In this document: positions 49,328-60,976 of the stretch, in pieces
How positions within the stretch are numbered: the first letter of the stretch is position 1
Layout of the letters: each line of letters opens with the position of its first letter
Source of the DNA: Enterobacter oligotrophicus
Lineage (GTDB): Bacteria > Pseudomonadota > Gammaproteobacteria > Enterobacterales > Enterobacteriaceae
DNA length: 64,000 nucleotides
NCBI RefSeq assembly: GCF_009176645.1
Contig: NZ_AP019007.1
Location: forward strand, 3,472,001-3,536,000
Direction of reading: 5' to 3'
Notes under the pieces: generated by a model
What the model saw: only the letters and a program-made list of their open reading frames with translations
Database searches by the model: none
Told to the model about the DNA's origin: nothing
Program-made: the position numbers and the translations under genes

Positions 49328-49852
49328 ATGAACCCACCCATCTTTTTAGTTGGCCCCCGCGGCTGTGGGAAAACCACCGTTGGTCTTGAACTGGCACGCG
49401 TGTGCCATAGTCAGTTCGTTGATACCGACCACTGGCTGCAGGAGCACGCCGGGCAAACTATCGCCGGGATCGTTGAAAAGGAAGGCTGGGAGAGCTTTCG
49501 TGCGCGCGAAACCGCCACGCTGGAAGCGGTAACGGCACCCGCAACCATTATTGCGACGGGCGGCGGGATTATTCTGGCGGAGTGTAACCGTCAGTTTATG
49601 CGTGAAAAAGGGATTGTAATTTACCTTTGCGCGCCGGTTTCAACCCTGGTGGGAAGGCTTGAAGCGTTTCCCGAGGAGGGGCAGCGCCCGGCACTCACGG
49701 CGAAACCATTGAGTGAAGAGGTCCGCGAGGTGCTGGCGGAGCGAGATACGTTATACCGCGAAGCGGCACACCATGTTGTTGATGCGTCGGCAGCACCGGA
49801 AGACGTGGTGATTCAGATTATTACCTCCCTGCGTTTGGCTTGCGCCAGCTAA
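49328..49852 (+). CDS. aroL: Shikimate kinase II AroL
   Basis: Cytosolic kinase of 174 residues (same as E. coli) that phosphorylates shikimate in aromatic amino acid synthesis. P-loop GPRGCGKTT, shikimate-binding Asp/Arg in VDTDHWL and FRARETA, GGG in IATGGGI, lid Arg in [10 protein letters not shown] 49328 is the family start although the frame is open from 49193. In E. coli it is repressed by TyrR and TrpR; I could not find clear boxes here. Confidence 0.95.
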   Translation: MNPPIFLVGPRGCGKTTVGLELARVCHSQFVDTDHWLQEHAGQTIAGIVEKEGWESFRARETATLEAVTAPATIIATGGGIILAECNRQFMREKGIVIYLCAPVSTLVGRLEAFPEEGQRPALTAKPLSEEVREVLAERDTLYREAAHHVVDASAAPEDVVIQIITSLRLACAS

Positions 49853-49896
49853 CCGCCGTCTATACTCATAGCTCAGACATAAAAAAAGGATGAGCT

Positions 49897-50088
49897 ATGC
49901 CAACCAGACCTCCCTATCCGCGTGAAGCACGCATTGTGACCATCGAAAAAGGGAATGGTGATCAAACCGTTACCTGGTATCAGCTGCGGGCCGATCACCC
50001 TAAGCCGGATTCGCTGATCAGCGAACATGAAACCGAACAGGAAGCGCTGGATGCCAAACGGCGCTACGAAGATCCTGATAAGTCCTGA
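49897..50088 (+). CDS. yaiA: Small protein YaiA
   Basis: Cytosolic protein of 63 residues, syntenic with and the same length as E. coli YaiA, with pattern [21 protein letters not shown] and an acidic C-terminal helix. AAAGGAT precedes the start. It follows aroL by 45 bases and is probably co-transcribed. Function unknown. Confidence 0.93.
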   Translation: MPTRPPYPREARIVTIEKGNGDQTVTWYQLRADHPKPDSLISEHETEQEALDAKRRYEDPDKS

Positions 50089-50325
50089 TAGAAATCCTAA
50101 ACTCGCTACAATCGTGCCGAAATCACATTTTTAACTCATCGTTGTTGTTAAGCAGGAGTTAATATTTAGTTATTACAGGCAGATTCGTAAAGGCCAGCGG
50201 ATCTTTACACTTCGGTGCAGAGATCTGCTGCTACGCTTTTGTGCTGTTAAATCTAAACAAAAGCCGCGCAGCGTAGTGAGCCTGTGCCTGTGTTAACGCA
50301 GTGGTAGTGAATGAAGGCGAAAAAA

Positions 50326-51003
50326 ATGAAGGCGACATTGGCGATCCTCACCATTGGGGTGGTTCCTGTAAGCGAAGTGTTACCGCTCTTAACTGAGCAT
50401 GTCTCTGAACAACAGATCACGCATCTCAGCCTGTTAGGCCGGCTTGATCGGGAAGAGGTCATGGAAGACTACGCCGTTGAACCAGGAGAGGAGCCCCTGC
50501 CGACATTGTTAAGCGACGGTGAAATAGCGCATGTCTCGCGTCAGAAAATTGAGCGCGCTCTGCAGAGTGTTATCGAAGTGCTGGATAATCAAGGCTATGA
50601 CGTCATCCTGTTGATGAGTACCGCGCCGATCACCGGCCTTATCGCGCGAAATGCCATATTGCTGGAGCCGATGCGGATCATCCCGCCGCTGGTGGCCTCC
50701 ATCGTCGATGGTCATCAGGTGGGGGTGATTGTTCCCATTGAAGAACTCCTTAATAACCAGGCGAGTAAGTGGAAAGTGCTGGAGAAAACGCCACACTATG
50801 CGCTGGCAAATCCTTTCTGGGACAGCGAGACAAAACTGATTGCCGCAGGCCGTGAGTTAATTGAGCAGGGAGCCGATGTCTTGATGCTGGATTGCCTCGG
50901 ATTCCACCAGCGGCATCGCGATTTACTGCAAAAAGCGCTCGATGTGCCGGTGCTCTTATCCAACGTGCTGGTGGCCCGCCTGGCTTCGGAACTGCTGGCC
51001 TGA
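50326..51003 (+). CDS. aroM: AroM family protein
   Basis: Cytosolic protein of 225 residues (same as E. coli AroM), related to Asp/Glu racemase-type folds ([46 protein letters not shown] with the conserved Cys). In E. coli it lies in the TyrR-controlled aroL-yaiA-aroM unit; its reaction is unknown. I choose ATG 50326 over 50311 because it gives the E. coli length and GAAGG lies 9 bases upstream. Confidence 0.92.
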   Translation: MKATLAILTIGVVPVSEVLPLLTEHVSEQQITHLSLLGRLDREEVMEDYAVEPGEEPLPTLLSDGEIAHVSRQKIERALQSVIEVLDNQGYDVILLMSTAPITGLIARNAILLEPMRIIPPLVASIVDGHQVGVIVPIEELLNNQASKWKVLEKTPHYALANPFWDSETKLIAAGRELIEQGADVLMLDCLGFHQRHRDLLQKALDVPVLLSNVLVARLASELLA

Positions 51004-51041
51004 TGATTTTGCGTGACAGGTCATGAGCATGGCCCCTATAG

Positions 51042-51362
<321 letters not shown>

Positions 51363-51371
51363 TGGTCTGAT

Positions 51372-51394
51372 CCCTCTCCCCGCAGGGGAGAGGG
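51372..51394. terminator. Palindrome between convergent ppnP and rdgC
   Basis: CCCTCTCCCC / GGGGAGAGGG with a 3-base loop lies in the 40-base gap between the two stop codons and can form a hairpin in both transcripts. It belongs to the same intergenic palindrome family as 30847 and 63761. No T run follows, so factor-independent termination is uncertain. Confidence 0.55.
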
Positions 51395-51402
51395 CGAAGG
51401 GA

Positions 51403-52317
51403 TTACCTCTGCGCTTCTCCGCCGAGGCCTTCCACCAGGCTTTGAATCAACGCGGCCAGTTCCCCTGTCATCAGGATAAAGTCCGCATCAAAGCGCTGGG
51501 CGTAATCTTCCCTGTCGATATCTTCGTTCTGATCGCGCAGTTCATCGCAGAACTTCAGACGCTTCACCGAGCCGTCGTCGCACATCACAAACTGAATGCG
51601 TTGCTGCCAGTCGAGCGCCAGCTTGGTCACCACTTTGCCTGCTTCAATGTGTACCGCGATTTCGTCGCTCACCAGATCCTGTTTTTTCGCGCGGATCACG
51701 CCACCGTCTTCAAGCAGCGCTTTCAGCTCCGCTTCATCGAGGATCTGGAAGCCTTGCGCGGCCGTACCGCTGCGCACCCACTCGGTCAGCGTCAACTCAA
51801 TTGGCGTTTCCAGCGCAAGCGGAACCACCGGCAGCGATCCCAGGCTCTTACGCAACAGAGCCAGCGTATCTTCCGCTTTTTTGGCACTGGCGCAGTCCAC
51901 CATAATCAACCCGTTCACGGTATCGATCCACATCATGGTCTGGCTAAAGCGGCTAAAGGCGCGCGGCAGCAGAGAGTGCAGCACTTCATCCTTCAGGGAA
52001 TCTTTTTCGGTCTTTTTCAGCTTGCGACCCTGCTCGGCTTCCAGCTTGAAGATCTTCGCTTCGAGCGCCTGCTTTACCACCGGCGTCGGCAGAATTTTCT
52101 CTTCTTTACGGGCGCAGACGATGATTTGACCGGTGCTGCTGGCGTGGGTCAGTGCATCGCTTTGTGAACCCATTGGAGGAACCCATCCGGTTTTTGCCAT
52201 ATCCTGGCTACCGCAAGGGGAAAAGGTGTAAGCGGCTAACTGTTTTTCCATCTCTTCTGCACGCAGCGAAACGTCGCGGCTGAGACGGTAAACCATCAAA
52301 TTTTTGAACCACAGCAT
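51403..52317 (-). CDS. rdgC: Recombination-associated protein RdgC
   Basis: Nucleoid-associated protein of 304 residues (E. coli 303) that forms a ring around duplex DNA and moderates RecA. Start [20 protein letters not shown], then [19 protein letters not shown], and the C-terminal [24 protein letters not shown] are typical. ATG 52317 is the family start; the frame is open to 52329. Divergent from mak. Confidence 0.96.
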   Translation of the reverse strand: MLWFKNLMVYRLSRDVSLRAEEMEKQLAAYTFSPCGSQDMAKTGWVPPMGSQSDALTHASSTGQIIVCARKEEKILPTPVVKQALEAKIFKLEAEQGRKLKKTEKDSLKDEVLHSLLPRAFSRFSQTMMWIDTVNGLIMVDCASAKKAEDTLALLRKSLGSLPVVPLALETPIELTLTEWVRSGTAAQGFQILDEAELKALLEDGGVIRAKKQDLVSDEIAVHIEAGKVVTKLALDWQQRIQFVMCDDGSVKRLKFCDELRDQNEDIDREDYAQRFDADFILMTGELAALIQSLVEGLGGEAQR

Positions 52318-52440
52318 GATAATTTCCACGGCCTTGTCGTTAAATCAGCGGGCATGATAACGAATTGTCGCATCGCTTGCATTGCTAATCGGGTAGCGGG
52401 CTTCTACTCTGTTGATAATCAAAATAATGAGGAGTGTCTT

Positions 52441-53346
52441 GTGCGTATTGGGATCGATTTGGGCGGCACCAAAACAGAAGTCATTGCACTGAGCGAACAA
52501 GGGGAGCAGCTGTTTCGCCACCGTCTCCCCACGCCGCGTGATGATTATCAGCAGACTATCGAGACGATTGCCCGTCTGGTCGACATGGCAGAGCAGGCGA
52601 CGGGGCAAACCGGCACCGTCGGGATGGGCATTCCGGGATCGATTTCGCCCTATACCGGCGTGGTTAAAAATGCCAACTCCACCTGGCTCAACGGCCAGCC
52701 TTTTGATAAAGATTTAAGCGCACGTCTGAACCGTGAAGTGCGTCTGGCGAACGATGCTAACTGTCTGGCGGTGTCTGAAGCCATCGACGGTGCTGCGGCC
52801 GGTGCGCAGACCGTTTTCGCGGTGATCATCGGCACAGGCTGCGGCGCAGGCGTGGCTTTTAGCGGACGTTCCCATATCGGTGGTAATGGTACTGCGGGTG
52901 AGTGGGGCCATAATCCCCTGCCGTGGATGGATGAAGATGAACTTAAATACCGCGCTGAAGTCCCCTGTTATTGCGGTAAACAGGGCTGTATTGAGACGTT
53001 TATCTCCGGCACCGGTTTTGCCACCGACTACCATCGCCTGAGCGGTCAGCCGTTGAAGGGCAATGAGATTATGCGTCTGGTCGAGGCGCAAGATCCGGTG
53101 GCGGAACTGGCGCTCAGCCGTTACGAAATGCGCCTGGCAAAATCGCTGGCGCACGTGGTGAATATTCTCGATCCCGATGTGATTGTGCTGGGCGGTGGGA
53201 TGAGTAACGTCGATCGGCTGTACACTACGGTGCCGAACCTGGTGAAGCAGTGGGTGTTCGGCGGCGAGTGTGAAACGCCGATCCGCAAAGCAGTACATGG
53301 TGATTCCAGCGGCGTGCGGGGTGCAGCATGGTTGTGGCCAGGTTGA
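52441..53346 (+). CDS. mak: Fructokinase Mak (ROK family)
   Basis: Cytosolic ATP-dependent sugar kinase of 301 residues (E. coli 302). ROK marks: [12 protein letters not shown] phosphate loop, [12 protein letters not shown] with catalytic Asp, [11 protein letters not shown], and the Zn site GHNPLPWM...[12 protein letters not shown]. The start is GTG 52441 with AGGAG 6 bases before it. It phosphorylates free fructose, and possibly mannose and glucose weakly. Confidence 0.95.
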   Translation: MRIGIDLGGTKTEVIALSEQGEQLFRHRLPTPRDDYQQTIETIARLVDMAEQATGQTGTVGMGIPGSISPYTGVVKNANSTWLNGQPFDKDLSARLNREVRLANDANCLAVSEAIDGAAAGAQTVFAVIIGTGCGAGVAFSGRSHIGGNGTAGEWGHNPLPWMDEDELKYRAEVPCYCGKQGCIETFISGTGFATDYHRLSGQPLKGNEIMRLVEAQDPVAELALSRYEMRLAKSLAHVVNILDPDVIVLGGGMSNVDRLYTTVPNLVKQWVFGGECETPIRKAVHGDSSGVRGAAWLWPG

Positions 53347-53435
53347 CGGAATACATGCGCCCGCATACTCCTCAAGTATGACGTCACTTTCCTCTTTCTG
53401 AACTACACTCCAGAGAGCGTTCAGAGGGGGAAAAT

Positions 53436-54014
53436 ATGGCTTATCACGCGATAAAATCTGCGGTTTATAACCGCGGGCAACCTACCGATATCTTCCTTGA
53501 TGAACTAATTTTATGGGGGAAAACGGCAGAGGACGCTATTTTTGAACCTAATGAGAATGTTGATATTTATTCGAAATATCATTCTGTTCTGGGGCCGTGG
53601 AATTCACTGCTGCATCGCAAAGCCGTAATGCTGGAGGTATTGCGCGTTTTGGCCGGTTTCGAAAGTAGCTGGAACTGGCTGGAAGGAAGAGATGTGAATA
53701 ATCCTGAACATTCGCCTCTGACAACGGAAACAGGTATTTTTCAGGTTTCAGCGAATTCAATGAAATTTGGCGATCTGGAAAAGCGGGTTGAGCTGCATTT
53801 TGGCAGCGCCGATCCGCAAACGTTTATTAACGGGATGAAACAGGATCGGTATTTTGCGATTGAGTACGCTGCGCGTTTATTGCGGATCACTATCGAGGCA
53901 AATGGTCCGATCCTGAATGATGATTTAACCTCCCCGGACGATCGCTATCTGCATAACGGTCTGCGGGCAGAAGCGGTTGAAGAGTTTATCGAGTGGCTGT
54001 CGCCACCGTCCTGA
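53436..54014 (+). CDS. Unrecognised protein with lysozyme-like motif
   Basis: A protein of 192 residues that I do not recognise. No signal peptide or membrane segment is seen. The centre reads LAGFESSWNWLEGRDVNNPE (about 73-91) and then TETGIFQVSANSM (about 97-109), the same sequence order as the catalytic Glu and the GLxQ-type motif of lysozyme/lytic transglycosylase folds; Glu76 would be the acid. A strong GAGGGGG site precedes ATG 53436. The gene is more AT-rich at its 5' half than neighbours. It occupies the place of araJ between mak and sbcC, so it is likely acquired. Possible roles: cell-wall lytic effector or toxin, unproven. Confidence 0.75.
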   Translation: MAYHAIKSAVYNRGQPTDIFLDELILWGKTAEDAIFEPNENVDIYSKYHSVLGPWNSLLHRKAVMLEVLRVLAGFESSWNWLEGRDVNNPEHSPLTTETGIFQVSANSMKFGDLEKRVELHFGSADPQTFINGMKQDRYFAIEYAARLLRITIEANGPILNDDLTSPDDRYLHNGLRAEAVEEFIEWLSPPS

Positions 54015-54044
54015 CAGGGCGGCCGTGTGCCGCCCTGTGTGGGA

Positions 54045-57000
54045 TCACTCCACCGCAAATACCTTGTCCAGCTTGCTGTATCCCAGCCCGTTGATCTTTT
54101 TCACCTTGATCTGCACCGGAATTCGCTCCTTCATCGCCTCGACGTGGCTGATGACGCCAATGGTTTTCCCGGTGGCATTCAGCGCGTCGAGCGCATCCAG
54201 CGCGGTATCCAGCGTTTCGCTGTCGAGTGTGCCGAAGCCCTCATCAAGGAACAGTGAGTCAATCCGCGTTTTATGGCTCACCAGGTCAGAAAGTGCTAAC
54301 GCCAGCGCCAGGCTGACCAGGAAACTTTCTCCGCCGGACAGGGTGCGGGTATCTCGTACCGCATCGGCCTGCCAGGTGTCGACCACTTCCAGTTCCAGCG
54401 CGTCGCTGGCTTTACGCTGAAGCAGGTAACGCCCGTGAAGACGGTTAAGCTGCTGGTTAGCAAGCCACACCAGATTATCCAGCGTCAGCCCCTGAGCGAA
54501 CTTGCGGAATTTGTCGCCCGTGCTGGAGCCTATCAGCGAATTCAGGTATCCCCAGTCGTCGGCAAGGCGGGCTGCCTCTTCAATTTGCTGCATCAACGCC
54601 AACTGGTGACGTCGGTTGTCGCTGTCCTGCTTAAGCTGCTGGCGGATCTCACCCTGGTGCGTGGTGTTATCCCGGAGCGTTTGCGCCAGCTGTTGCAACT
54701 GCACCTGCAGCGTTAGTACATCGCTGTCCAGCCCTTCCGGACGCAGCGCCTGATGTTCCTGTAGCAACTGGTTCGCCTGGGCTGCCAGCGCGGTGGATTG
54801 CTGTATCTGATTTTCGAGCGTCTGCTTAAGCTGCCCGAGGTGGCGAACGGTGTTATCGTCCAGCAGGGCGGCCAGAAATGCCTCCTGATCGGTGAAAACA
54901 CTCGCAGCGAGCGCGGCGCTAAATTGCGTCTGTGACTGCTTCAGCCGTTCACCTTCCAGCATCTCCTGCTGTTGCAGGGTAGTAAGCTGGCTCTGCAGCG
55001 ACACACATTCGTCGTGGATCTCGCGCCAGTTACCGGGAACGGTGGGTTCCGCTTCTGCCGTATCAGCATCCGGCAGGGTATCGAGTAACGGCGTCAGGGC
55101 GTTAATACGTTCCTGAACAACACCCTGCTGAGTTTGCTTCTCCTGCCACTGTGTGGATTCACTTTCACGTGAGGCGAGCCAGATGGATTCGTCCCCTTCA
55201 TCCGGAAGGGTCAGCGACAGCGGATGCAGGGCTGTTTCCAGTGCCTGATGCGTAGCCGCCAGCTGTTGCTGATACTGACGTTCCTGTTCTTCCTGTTGAT
55301 TGAGCTGGTTTTGCAGCGTCAGGCGCTGGCTGAGCTGATAAAGCTGACGCTCATACTGTTCCTGCTCGTTCAGCCACGGAGCGATATCTTCCTGAATATT
55401 CAGTGCGATATTCAGAGAGACGCAGATTGCCTGCCACTCTTTAGTGAGCGCTTGCTCCTCCTGAGAGAGCGACCGGGCTTCGTCTGTTTCACGCTGTATC
55501 TGCTGAGTCAGGGCGTTGACCTGGCCCAGAACCAACAGACCGTCCTCTTTCAGCGCTGCAACCTCTTTTTCTAAGGCATCGCGGCGGCGCTGATTGTCGG
55601 TAAGTTCCAGTGACTGATATCGCGCCACTGCCGGATGTTCGCAGGAACCGCAGAGTGGGCAAGGTTTACCGGCCTCTAACTGCGCACGAAAGTGCTCAAG
55701 ATCTTTAATCGTCGCTTCACGTTCACATAGCGTTTTTAGATCCAAATAATGCTGATTTTTCTCTTTAAACTGCTGTCGGCGCAGCGTCAGCGTTTCGTTA
55801 AGTTTGACCTGCTCCGCCTGCGCTTTCTGCATGCTTTCGCTGGTCTGCCGCAGGCGCTTTTGCAGCGGCTGGCAGCGGGCATGAAGCGCAGTCAGTTGCT
55901 GGCGAAAAGTTCGCGACCGGGCCTGTTGCTCCATTGCCACAGCGACGTCATCTGCCGTCAGCGACAGTGTGCTTTCCGGCAGAACTGCCAGCTTCTGCCG
56001 CAGTTCAGCGATACGTGCTGAAAGCATTGTAAGCTGACTTTTATCACGATTAAGCTGCGAAAAATGCGCGCGCCAGCCAGCAATCTCTTGTCCCCACAGG
56101 CGGAACCGCTCATGCTCAGCAAGCCAGCGGGTAACTGCCGTAAGTTCAGTCTGTAACTGTTCGCGACTGCGTTGTGCTGCAGTGCGAATGCGCGCACGTA
56201 GTGCGGTTTTTGCCTGTAAGCGAGTATTTACTTCACTGATTCGCTGTTTTGTCTGAGCAAGACGTGCAGTCTGCTCCTGCTGTCGATCCCACAGCGGTTG
56301 TAGTTGCGCCGCAGGCTGGGCCAGATGGAGCTTCGCCAGTTCCGGTGCGGCGTCAGTAAGCGCCTGTTGCGCCTGCTGCTGAGAGGCCGTTGTGCGCTGT
56401 TGCTCCCGGATGAGTTCATCGTTTCGCGTAAGCCACTGAAAATCTTTCTGGTTGCTTTGCTGCTGAGCCAGCAGGATTTTCTCTTCGTCAGTAAGTACCT
56501 GCAAACTTTGCTGCAATTGCTGCTGCTGTTCTTCGCTCAGCAGCACGACGCCTGCGGCCTGCGCTTCGCACATCTCCAGCGCATTACGCGCGGCTTTGTG
56601 TTTCTCAAACACCATTGCTGAGATCTGGCCGTAGATCTCGGTTCCGGTCAGCTCCTCCAGTAACTCGGCGCGATCGCTCGGTTTGGCATTAAGGAAGGCG
56701 GCAAATTGTCCCTGAGAGAGCAGCATCGAGCGGGTAAAGCGGCCATAGTCCAGCCCGGTGAGCGTCGCCGTTTGCTCCAGTTTATCCGTCACTTTATCCG
56801 CCAGGATTTTACCGTCCTCGCAGCGCGCCAGTTCCACGCGCGGTGCCTGCAGGTTCCCGTCTGGCTGATTGCGTGCGCGGTTCTGGCTCCAGAAAGCACG
56901 GTAGGCGGTGCCTTTCACTTCAAATTCCACTTCCGCCAGGCACTCAGCGGTATCACGCGTCATGAGATCGTTTTGTGCCTGAGACACTTTTTGCAGGCGC

Positions 57001-57176
57001 GGTGTTTCGTGGTAGAGCGCCAGGCAGATGGCATCAAGCAGGGTGGTTTTACCTGCGCCCGTGGCACCGGTAATGGCAAAAAGACCGTTGCTGGCAAATG
57101 GCTCAGCGGTAAAGTCGATCTTCCACTCGCCCTTGAGTGAGTTGAGGTTTTTCAGCCGCAGGCTCAGGATCTTCAT
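54045..57176 (-). CDS. sbcC: SbcCD nuclease, ATPase subunit SbcC
   Basis: Large SMC-like ATPase of 1043 residues (E. coli 1048) that works with SbcD to cut hairpins and DNA ends. Walker [10 protein letters not shown] at residue about 36, two long coiled coils rich in Gln and Leu (about 190-860), the zinc hook [10 protein letters not shown] at about 500, signature [19 protein letters not shown] and Walker [11 protein letters not shown] near the C-terminus. It overlaps sbcD by 4 bases. Confidence 0.97.
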   Translation of the reverse strand: MKILSLRLKNLNSLKGEWKIDFTAEPFASNGLFAITGATGAGKTTLLDAICLALYHETPRLQKVSQAQNDLMTRDTAECLAEVEFEVKGTAYRAFWSQNRARNQPDGNLQAPRVELARCEDGKILADKVTDKLEQTATLTGLDYGRFTRSMLLSQGQFAAFLNAKPSDRAELLEELTGTEIYGQISAMVFEKHKAARNALEMCEAQAAGVVLLSEEQQQQLQQSLQVLTDEEKILLAQQQSNQKDFQWLTRNDELIREQQRTTASQQQAQQALTDAAPELAKLHLAQPAAQLQPLWDRQQEQTARLAQTKQRISEVNTRLQAKTALRARIRTAAQRSREQLQTELTAVTRWLAEHERFRLWGQEIAGWRAHFSQLNRDKSQLTMLSARIAELRQKLAVLPESTLSLTADDVAVAMEQQARSRTFRQQLTALHARCQPLQKRLRQTSESMQKAQAEQVKLNETLTLRRQQFKEKNQHYLDLKTLCEREATIKDLEHFRAQLEAGKPCPLCGSCEHPAVARYQSLELTDNQRRRDALEKEVAALKEDGLLVLGQVNALTQQIQRETDEARSLSQEEQALTKEWQAICVSLNIALNIQEDIAPWLNEQEQYERQLYQLSQRLTLQNQLNQQEEQERQYQQQLAATHQALETALHPLSLTLPDEGDESIWLASRESESTQWQEKQTQQGVVQERINALTPLLDTLPDADTAEAEPTVPGNWREIHDECVSLQSQLTTLQQQEMLEGERLKQSQTQFSAALAASVFTDQEAFLAALLDDNTVRHLGQLKQTLENQIQQSTALAAQANQLLQEHQALRPEGLDSDVLTLQVQLQQLAQTLRDNTTHQGEIRQQLKQDSDNRRHQLALMQQIEEAARLADDWGYLNSLIGSSTGDKFRKFAQGLTLDNLVWLANQQLNRLHGRYLLQRKASDALELEVVDTWQADAVRDTRTLSGGESFLVSLALALALSDLVSHKTRIDSLFLDEGFGTLDSETLDTALDALDALNATGKTIGVISHVEAMKERIPVQIKVKKINGLGYSKLDKVFAVE

Positions 57177-58378
57177 GCGTTTTCTTCCTCGTTATTAAGT
57201 GCATGCACCGTGTGGGTGAACAACTCGTTGAGCCTGGCGCGCTTCGCATCGTCAATCTCTTCCTGAGACAGCCGCCGTGCAAATACCTCTTCGACATTGA
57301 GTTCACTGAGCGTTTCACGCCGTGCGCTTAACAGAATTTTCTCGCGTTGCTCGCGGCTGCGGCGCACCAGCAGCACTTCAACGGGGAGATCTTCTGTCAG
57401 CGCCTGAATTTTACGCTGCATATCGTGCAGGTAGTCGTCGGTGGTGATTTCGATATCCAGCCAGACGGGCGGGTTAAGCTCCGCGCCGCGCCACTGCTCA
57501 AGCTGGGCGGTGATGGCGGCGAGATCGCCTTTCAGCACCGCCAGCGGCTGGGTGACAGGCACCTCCAGCGTTTCAACTGCGCTGAGTTTACCGTCAGTAA
57601 AACTCACCAGGTGAACGCATTTGGCTTTGCCGGTCTCATCAAAACTGAGCGAAATGGGCGAGCCACAGTAGCGAATGTGCTCGCAGCCGCCGATGATTTG
57701 TGCCCGGTGAATGTGTCCGAGGGCGATATAGTCGGCTGGCGGGAAGTTCTGTGCCGGGAAAGCATCCAGCGTGCCAATATAAATGTCACGTACCGCGTCA
57801 CTTTTACTGGCTCCAACAGTCGTGAGATGCCCGGTGGCAATCACCGGAATCGCCCGATCGCCGCGCAGGGCACAGGCATCGGTATGCTGCTGGTGATAAT
57901 AGTCGGTAATGGCCTGTAATAGATGCTGCTGTTTTTCACTGCCAGACAGTCCGGCCTGGCTTTGTACAATATCGCGCGGGCGTAAAAACGGTATCGGGCA
58001 CAGTACCGCACCCGGCGTGCCGTCGCGTTTTTTCAGGATTTGCGGCGCATGCCCGGCGCTGGCGACCACCGTGGTGTTAAGGAACGCCAGGATATCGCGG
58101 GATTCATTTAGCGTTGCCACCGAGTCGTGGTTTCCGGCGACAATCACCAGATGACAGCCAGTCTGCTGCAGGTTCACCACGAAACGGTTGTAGAGCTCTC
58201 GCGCATAGCTCGGCGGCGATCCGGTGTCAAAGATATCACCCGCCACAATGATCGCATCCACCTCATGCGACCGGGCCGTGTCCAGCAACCAGTTCAGGAA
58301 TGCTTCGTGTTCGGCAGCACGGCTTTTGCTGTAAAAATTTTGACCCAGATGCCAGTCCGAGGTGTGAAGTATGCGCAT
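57173..58378 (-). CDS. sbcD: SbcCD nuclease, exonuclease subunit SbcD
   Basis: Mn-dependent nuclease of 401 residues (E. coli 400) of the Mre11 family. Metal-binding motifs: [38 protein letters not shown] and ALGHIHRAQ. It starts the sbcDC operon and is divergent from phoB across a 182-base control region. Confidence 0.97.
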   Translation of the reverse strand: MRILHTSDWHLGQNFYSKSRAAEHEAFLNWLLDTARSHEVDAIIVAGDIFDTGSPPSYARELYNRFVVNLQQTGCHLVIVAGNHDSVATLNESRDILAFLNTTVVASAGHAPQILKKRDGTPGAVLCPIPFLRPRDIVQSQAGLSGSEKQQHLLQAITDYYHQQHTDACALRGDRAIPVIATGHLTTVGASKSDAVRDIYIGTLDAFPAQNFPPADYIALGHIHRAQIIGGCEHIRYCGSPISLSFDETGKAKCVHLVSFTDGKLSAVETLEVPVTQPLAVLKGDLAAITAQLEQWRGAELNPPVWLDIEITTDDYLHDMQRKIQALTEDLPVEVLLVRRSREQREKILLSARRETLSELNVEEVFARRLSQEEIDDAKRARLNELFTHTVHALNNEEENA

Positions 58379-58482
58379 AACAGATCCGTGGCGAAAAAAG
58401 ATGAGGGCGATTATAAACTGTCAGGGAAGGGAAAATAACCGCTGTAATAAAACAACAGTTTGCCATTGATGGTGGTAATGTT

Positions 58483-58509
58483 TTTCATAAATCTGTCATA
58501 AATCTGACG
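58483..58509 (+). promoter_or_regulatory. Pho box of phoBR
   Basis: TTTCATAAATCTGTCATAAA followed by TCTGACGC shows the T(T/G)TCAT repeats every 11 bases bound by PhoB, essentially the same as before E. coli phoB, and gives autoregulation. It lies 52 bases before the phoB start. Confidence 0.88.
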
Positions 58510-58560
58510 CATAATGACGCCGCATTACAAACTTGTAACTTAAATAAGACAGGGCAAAGT

Positions 58561-59250
58561 ATGGCGAGACGTATTCTGGTCGTAGAAGATGAAGCTCCAA
58601 TTCGCGAAATGGTGTGCTTCGTGCTCGAACAAAATGGCTTCCAGCCGGTTGAAGCGGAAGATTATGACAGCGCGGTGAACCAGCTGAATGAACCCTGGCC
58701 CGATTTGATTCTGCTTGACTGGATGTTGCCTGGTGGCTCTGGCCTGCAGTTCATCAAACACATTAAACGTGAAGCGATGACCCGCGACATTCCGGTTGTG
58801 ATGCTGACGGCGCGCGGTGAAGAAGAGGATCGCGTGCGCGGTCTTGAAACCGGCGCGGACGATTACATCACCAAGCCATTCTCTCCGAAGGAGCTGGTTG
58901 CCCGTATCAAAGCGGTGATGCGCCGCATTTCGCCAATGGCGGTGGAGGAGGTGATTGAGATGCAGGGCCTGAGCCTTGACCCCACCTCACACCGCGTGAT
59001 GACCGGTGAAAACCCTCTCGACATGGGGCCAACCGAATTCAAACTCCTGCACTTCTTTATGACTCACCCGGAACGCGTCTACAGCCGCGAGCAGTTGCTG
59101 AATAACGTCTGGGGAACTAACGTGTATGTCGAAGACCGGACAGTTGACGTACATATCCGCCGCCTGCGTAAAGCGCTTGAACTGAGCGGCCACGATCGCA
59201 TGGTACAGACGGTCCGCGGCACGGGTTATCGTTTTTCGACCCGTTTCTGA
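58561..59250 (+). CDS. phoB: Phosphate response regulator PhoB
   Basis: Cytosolic two-component regulator of 229 residues (same as E. coli). Receiver domain with acidic pair VEDE, phosphorylated Asp in [11 protein letters not shown], Thr/Lys in VVMLTARGE and [11 protein letters not shown], followed by an OmpR-type winged helix ([17 protein letters not shown] to [10 protein letters not shown]). It activates phoA, psiF and other Pho genes. phoR follows 21 bases later. Confidence 0.98.
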   Translation: MARRILVVEDEAPIREMVCFVLEQNGFQPVEAEDYDSAVNQLNEPWPDLILLDWMLPGGSGLQFIKHIKREAMTRDIPVVMLTARGEEEDRVRGLETGADDYITKPFSPKELVARIKAVMRRISPMAVEEVIEMQGLSLDPTSHRVMTGENPLDMGPTEFKLLHFFMTHPERVYSREQLLNNVWGTNVYVEDRTVDVHIRRLRKALELSGHDRMVQTVRGTGYRFSTRF

Positions 59251-59271
59251 ACAATGACAGGAGTGTGACGC

Positions 59272-60567
59272 GTGCTGGAACGTCTGTCATGGAAAAGGCT
59301 CGTCTTTGAACTGATCTTATGTTGTATTCCGGCCTTCATTCTGGGGGCCTTTTTTGGACATTTACCGTGGTTCCTGCTGGCGGCAGTGACCGGATTACTG
59401 ATCTGGCATTTCTGGAACTTACTGCGCCTCTCCTGGTGGCTGTGGGTGGACAGAAGTATGACGCCACCGCCAGGAAGCGGAAGCTGGGAGCCGCTGCTTT
59501 ACGGCCTTCACCAGATGCAGATGCGCAACAAAAAGCGTCGCCGCGAGCTGGGAAGTTTGATTAAGCGTTTTCGCAGTGGCGCGGAATCGCTGCCGGATGC
59601 CGTTATTCTGACCACCGAAGAGGGGACGATCTTCTGGTGTAATGGTCTGGCGCAGCAGCTGCTGGGCTTGCGCTGGCCGGACGATAACGGCCAGAACATC
59701 CTTAACCTTCTGCGTTACCCGGAGTTCACGCTGTATCTGAAAAAGCGTGATTTTACCCGTCCGCACAATCTGAAGCTCAATAACGGTCGGCATCTTGAGA
59801 TCCGCGTGATGCCGTACAGCGATCAGCAGTGGCTGATGGTTGCGCGCGATGTGACCCAGATGCACCAGCTGGAAGGGGCGCGCCGCAACTTCTTCGCCAA
59901 CGTCAGCCACGAGCTACGCACGCCGCTGACGGTGCTCCAGGGTTACCTGGAGATGATGCAGGAGCAAACGCTGGAAGGCGCTCCGCGCGAGAAAGCGCTG
60001 CACACCATGCGCGAGCAAACGTACCGGATGGAAGGGCTGGTGAAACAACTTCTCACGCTGTCAAAAATAGAAGCGGCCCCTACGCTGGCGCTGAATGACA
60101 CCATCGACGTGCCGATGATGTTACGGGTGGTTGAACGTGAAGCGCAGACGTTAAGCCATAAAAAGCATGAACTTATTTTCGACGTTGATAACACGCTGAA
60201 AGTGCTCGGCAGTGAAGACGAGTTACGTAGTGCCATTTCCAACCTGGTTTACAATGCGGTGAATCATACGCCAGCGGGGACGCGCATTATGGTGCGCTGG
60301 CACCATGTGCCAGCAGGTGCGGAGTTTAGCGTTGAGGATAACGGTCCGGGTATTGCACCGGAGCACATTCCACGCCTGACCGAGCGTTTTTACCGTGTAG
60401 ACAAGGCGCGCTCGCGGCAGACCGGGGGAAGCGGTCTGGGTCTGGCGATTGTGAAACATGCGGTTAATCACCACGAGAGCCGTCTGGATATCCAGAGCAC
60501 GCCGGGCAAAGGAACGCGTTTCAGTTTCGTTATTCCGGAACGATTAATTGCCAAAAAGATCGCCTGA
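59272..60567 (+). CDS. phoR: Phosphate regulon sensor kinase PhoR
   Basis: Inner-membrane histidine kinase of 431 residues (same as E. coli). Two N-terminal membrane segments (to about 50), a charged region, a PAS domain (about 95-190), the phospho-acceptor His in [16 protein letters not shown] (about 213) and the ATP-binding N, G1 and G2 boxes ([29 protein letters not shown]). The start is GTG 59272. It phosphorylates PhoB when phosphate is low. Confidence 0.98.
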   Translation: MLERLSWKRLVFELILCCIPAFILGAFFGHLPWFLLAAVTGLLIWHFWNLLRLSWWLWVDRSMTPPPGSGSWEPLLYGLHQMQMRNKKRRRELGSLIKRFRSGAESLPDAVILTTEEGTIFWCNGLAQQLLGLRWPDDNGQNILNLLRYPEFTLYLKKRDFTRPHNLKLNNGRHLEIRVMPYSDQQWLMVARDVTQMHQLEGARRNFFANVSHELRTPLTVLQGYLEMMQEQTLEGAPREKALHTMREQTYRMEGLVKQLLTLSKIEAAPTLALNDTIDVPMMLRVVEREAQTLSHKKHELIFDVDNTLKVLGSEDELRSAISNLVYNAVNHTPAGTRIMVRWHHVPAGAEFSVEDNGPGIAPEHIPRLTERFYRVDKARSRQTGGSGLGLAIVKHAVNHHESRLDIQSTPGKGTRFSFVIPERLIAKKIA

Positions 60568-60593
60568 AAGCAGGTATGTCACCCTTCCTTTCC

Positions 60594-60617
60594 ACGGGCC
60601 AGCGATTGCTGGCCCGT
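60594..60617 (+). terminator. Terminator hairpin of phoBR
   Basis: Perfect 10-base stem ACGGGCCAGC / GCTGGCCCGT with a GATT loop, 26 bases after the phoR stop; followed by TTACTTTG, a weak T-rich tail. Confidence 0.75.
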
Positions 60618-60687
60618 TTACTTTGCAGTCAAGCGAAACGCGAGTGAATTTTATACGGTTGATGTTTTTTTGTTCGCATGATTAGCC

Positions 60688-60777
60688 ATGCGTTTTTCTT
60701 ATAACTGGCGTATTGTGCTGGTTGCTGTTTTCATGCTGGCATATTGTTCTGGTTTTACGATCCCACCTTGCCTTTAA
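60688..60777 (+). CDS. Candidate 29-residue hydrophobic leader ORF upstream of brnQ
   Basis: ATG 60688 opens a short frame reading MRFSYNWRIVLVAVFMLAYC then SGFTIPPCL, a membrane-segment-like peptide with several Val, Leu and Ile residues. Its stop codon lies inside the left arm of the 60773-60795 inverted repeat. No convincing ribosome site is seen, so it may be chance. Confidence 0.25.
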   Translation: MRFSYNWRIVLVAVFMLAYCSGFTIPPCL

Positions 60778-60795
60778 ACGTTATAAGCGTTTAAA
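60773..60795. promoter_or_regulatory. Inverted repeat upstream of brnQ
   Basis: TTTAAACG / CGTTTAAA perfect 8-base arms with a 7-base spacer, about 180 bases before brnQ. It could be a regulator site in the brnQ control region; the regulator is unknown. Confidence 0.4.
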
Positions 60796-60976
60796 TTGCC
60801 CCCCAGATACTGTCATACCGACTGTATTTGCGTGGTAAATCGAAAAACTATTCTTCTCCACGCCAGGACGGGAGAATATCCCGCTGAAATTGAGCAAATT
60901 TTCCGCTGTATTGTCCCGTCAGGGATGGCGAAAATCTCAACGTTTTCAACACCACATCCACAGGCAGTAAGGTTCT

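Larger units (their letters stand above)
60568..60976. other. Leader region between phoR and brnQ
   Basis: 409 bases. It begins with the phoR terminator hairpin (60594-60617). Then there is a short hydrophobic ORF (60688-60777), a perfect inverted repeat (60773-60795) and further dyads around 60868-60885 and 60915-60925 before brnQ. A transport gene for branched-chain amino acids with a long leader could be attenuated or Lrp-controlled, but no single mechanism is proven by the sequence. Confidence 0.5.

Noticed and set aside
60810..60828. Pho-box-like CTGTCAT and CTGTATT before brnQ
   Set aside because: The repeats are spaced 12 rather than 11 bases apart and the second is imperfect; brnQ is not known to belong to the Pho regulon.
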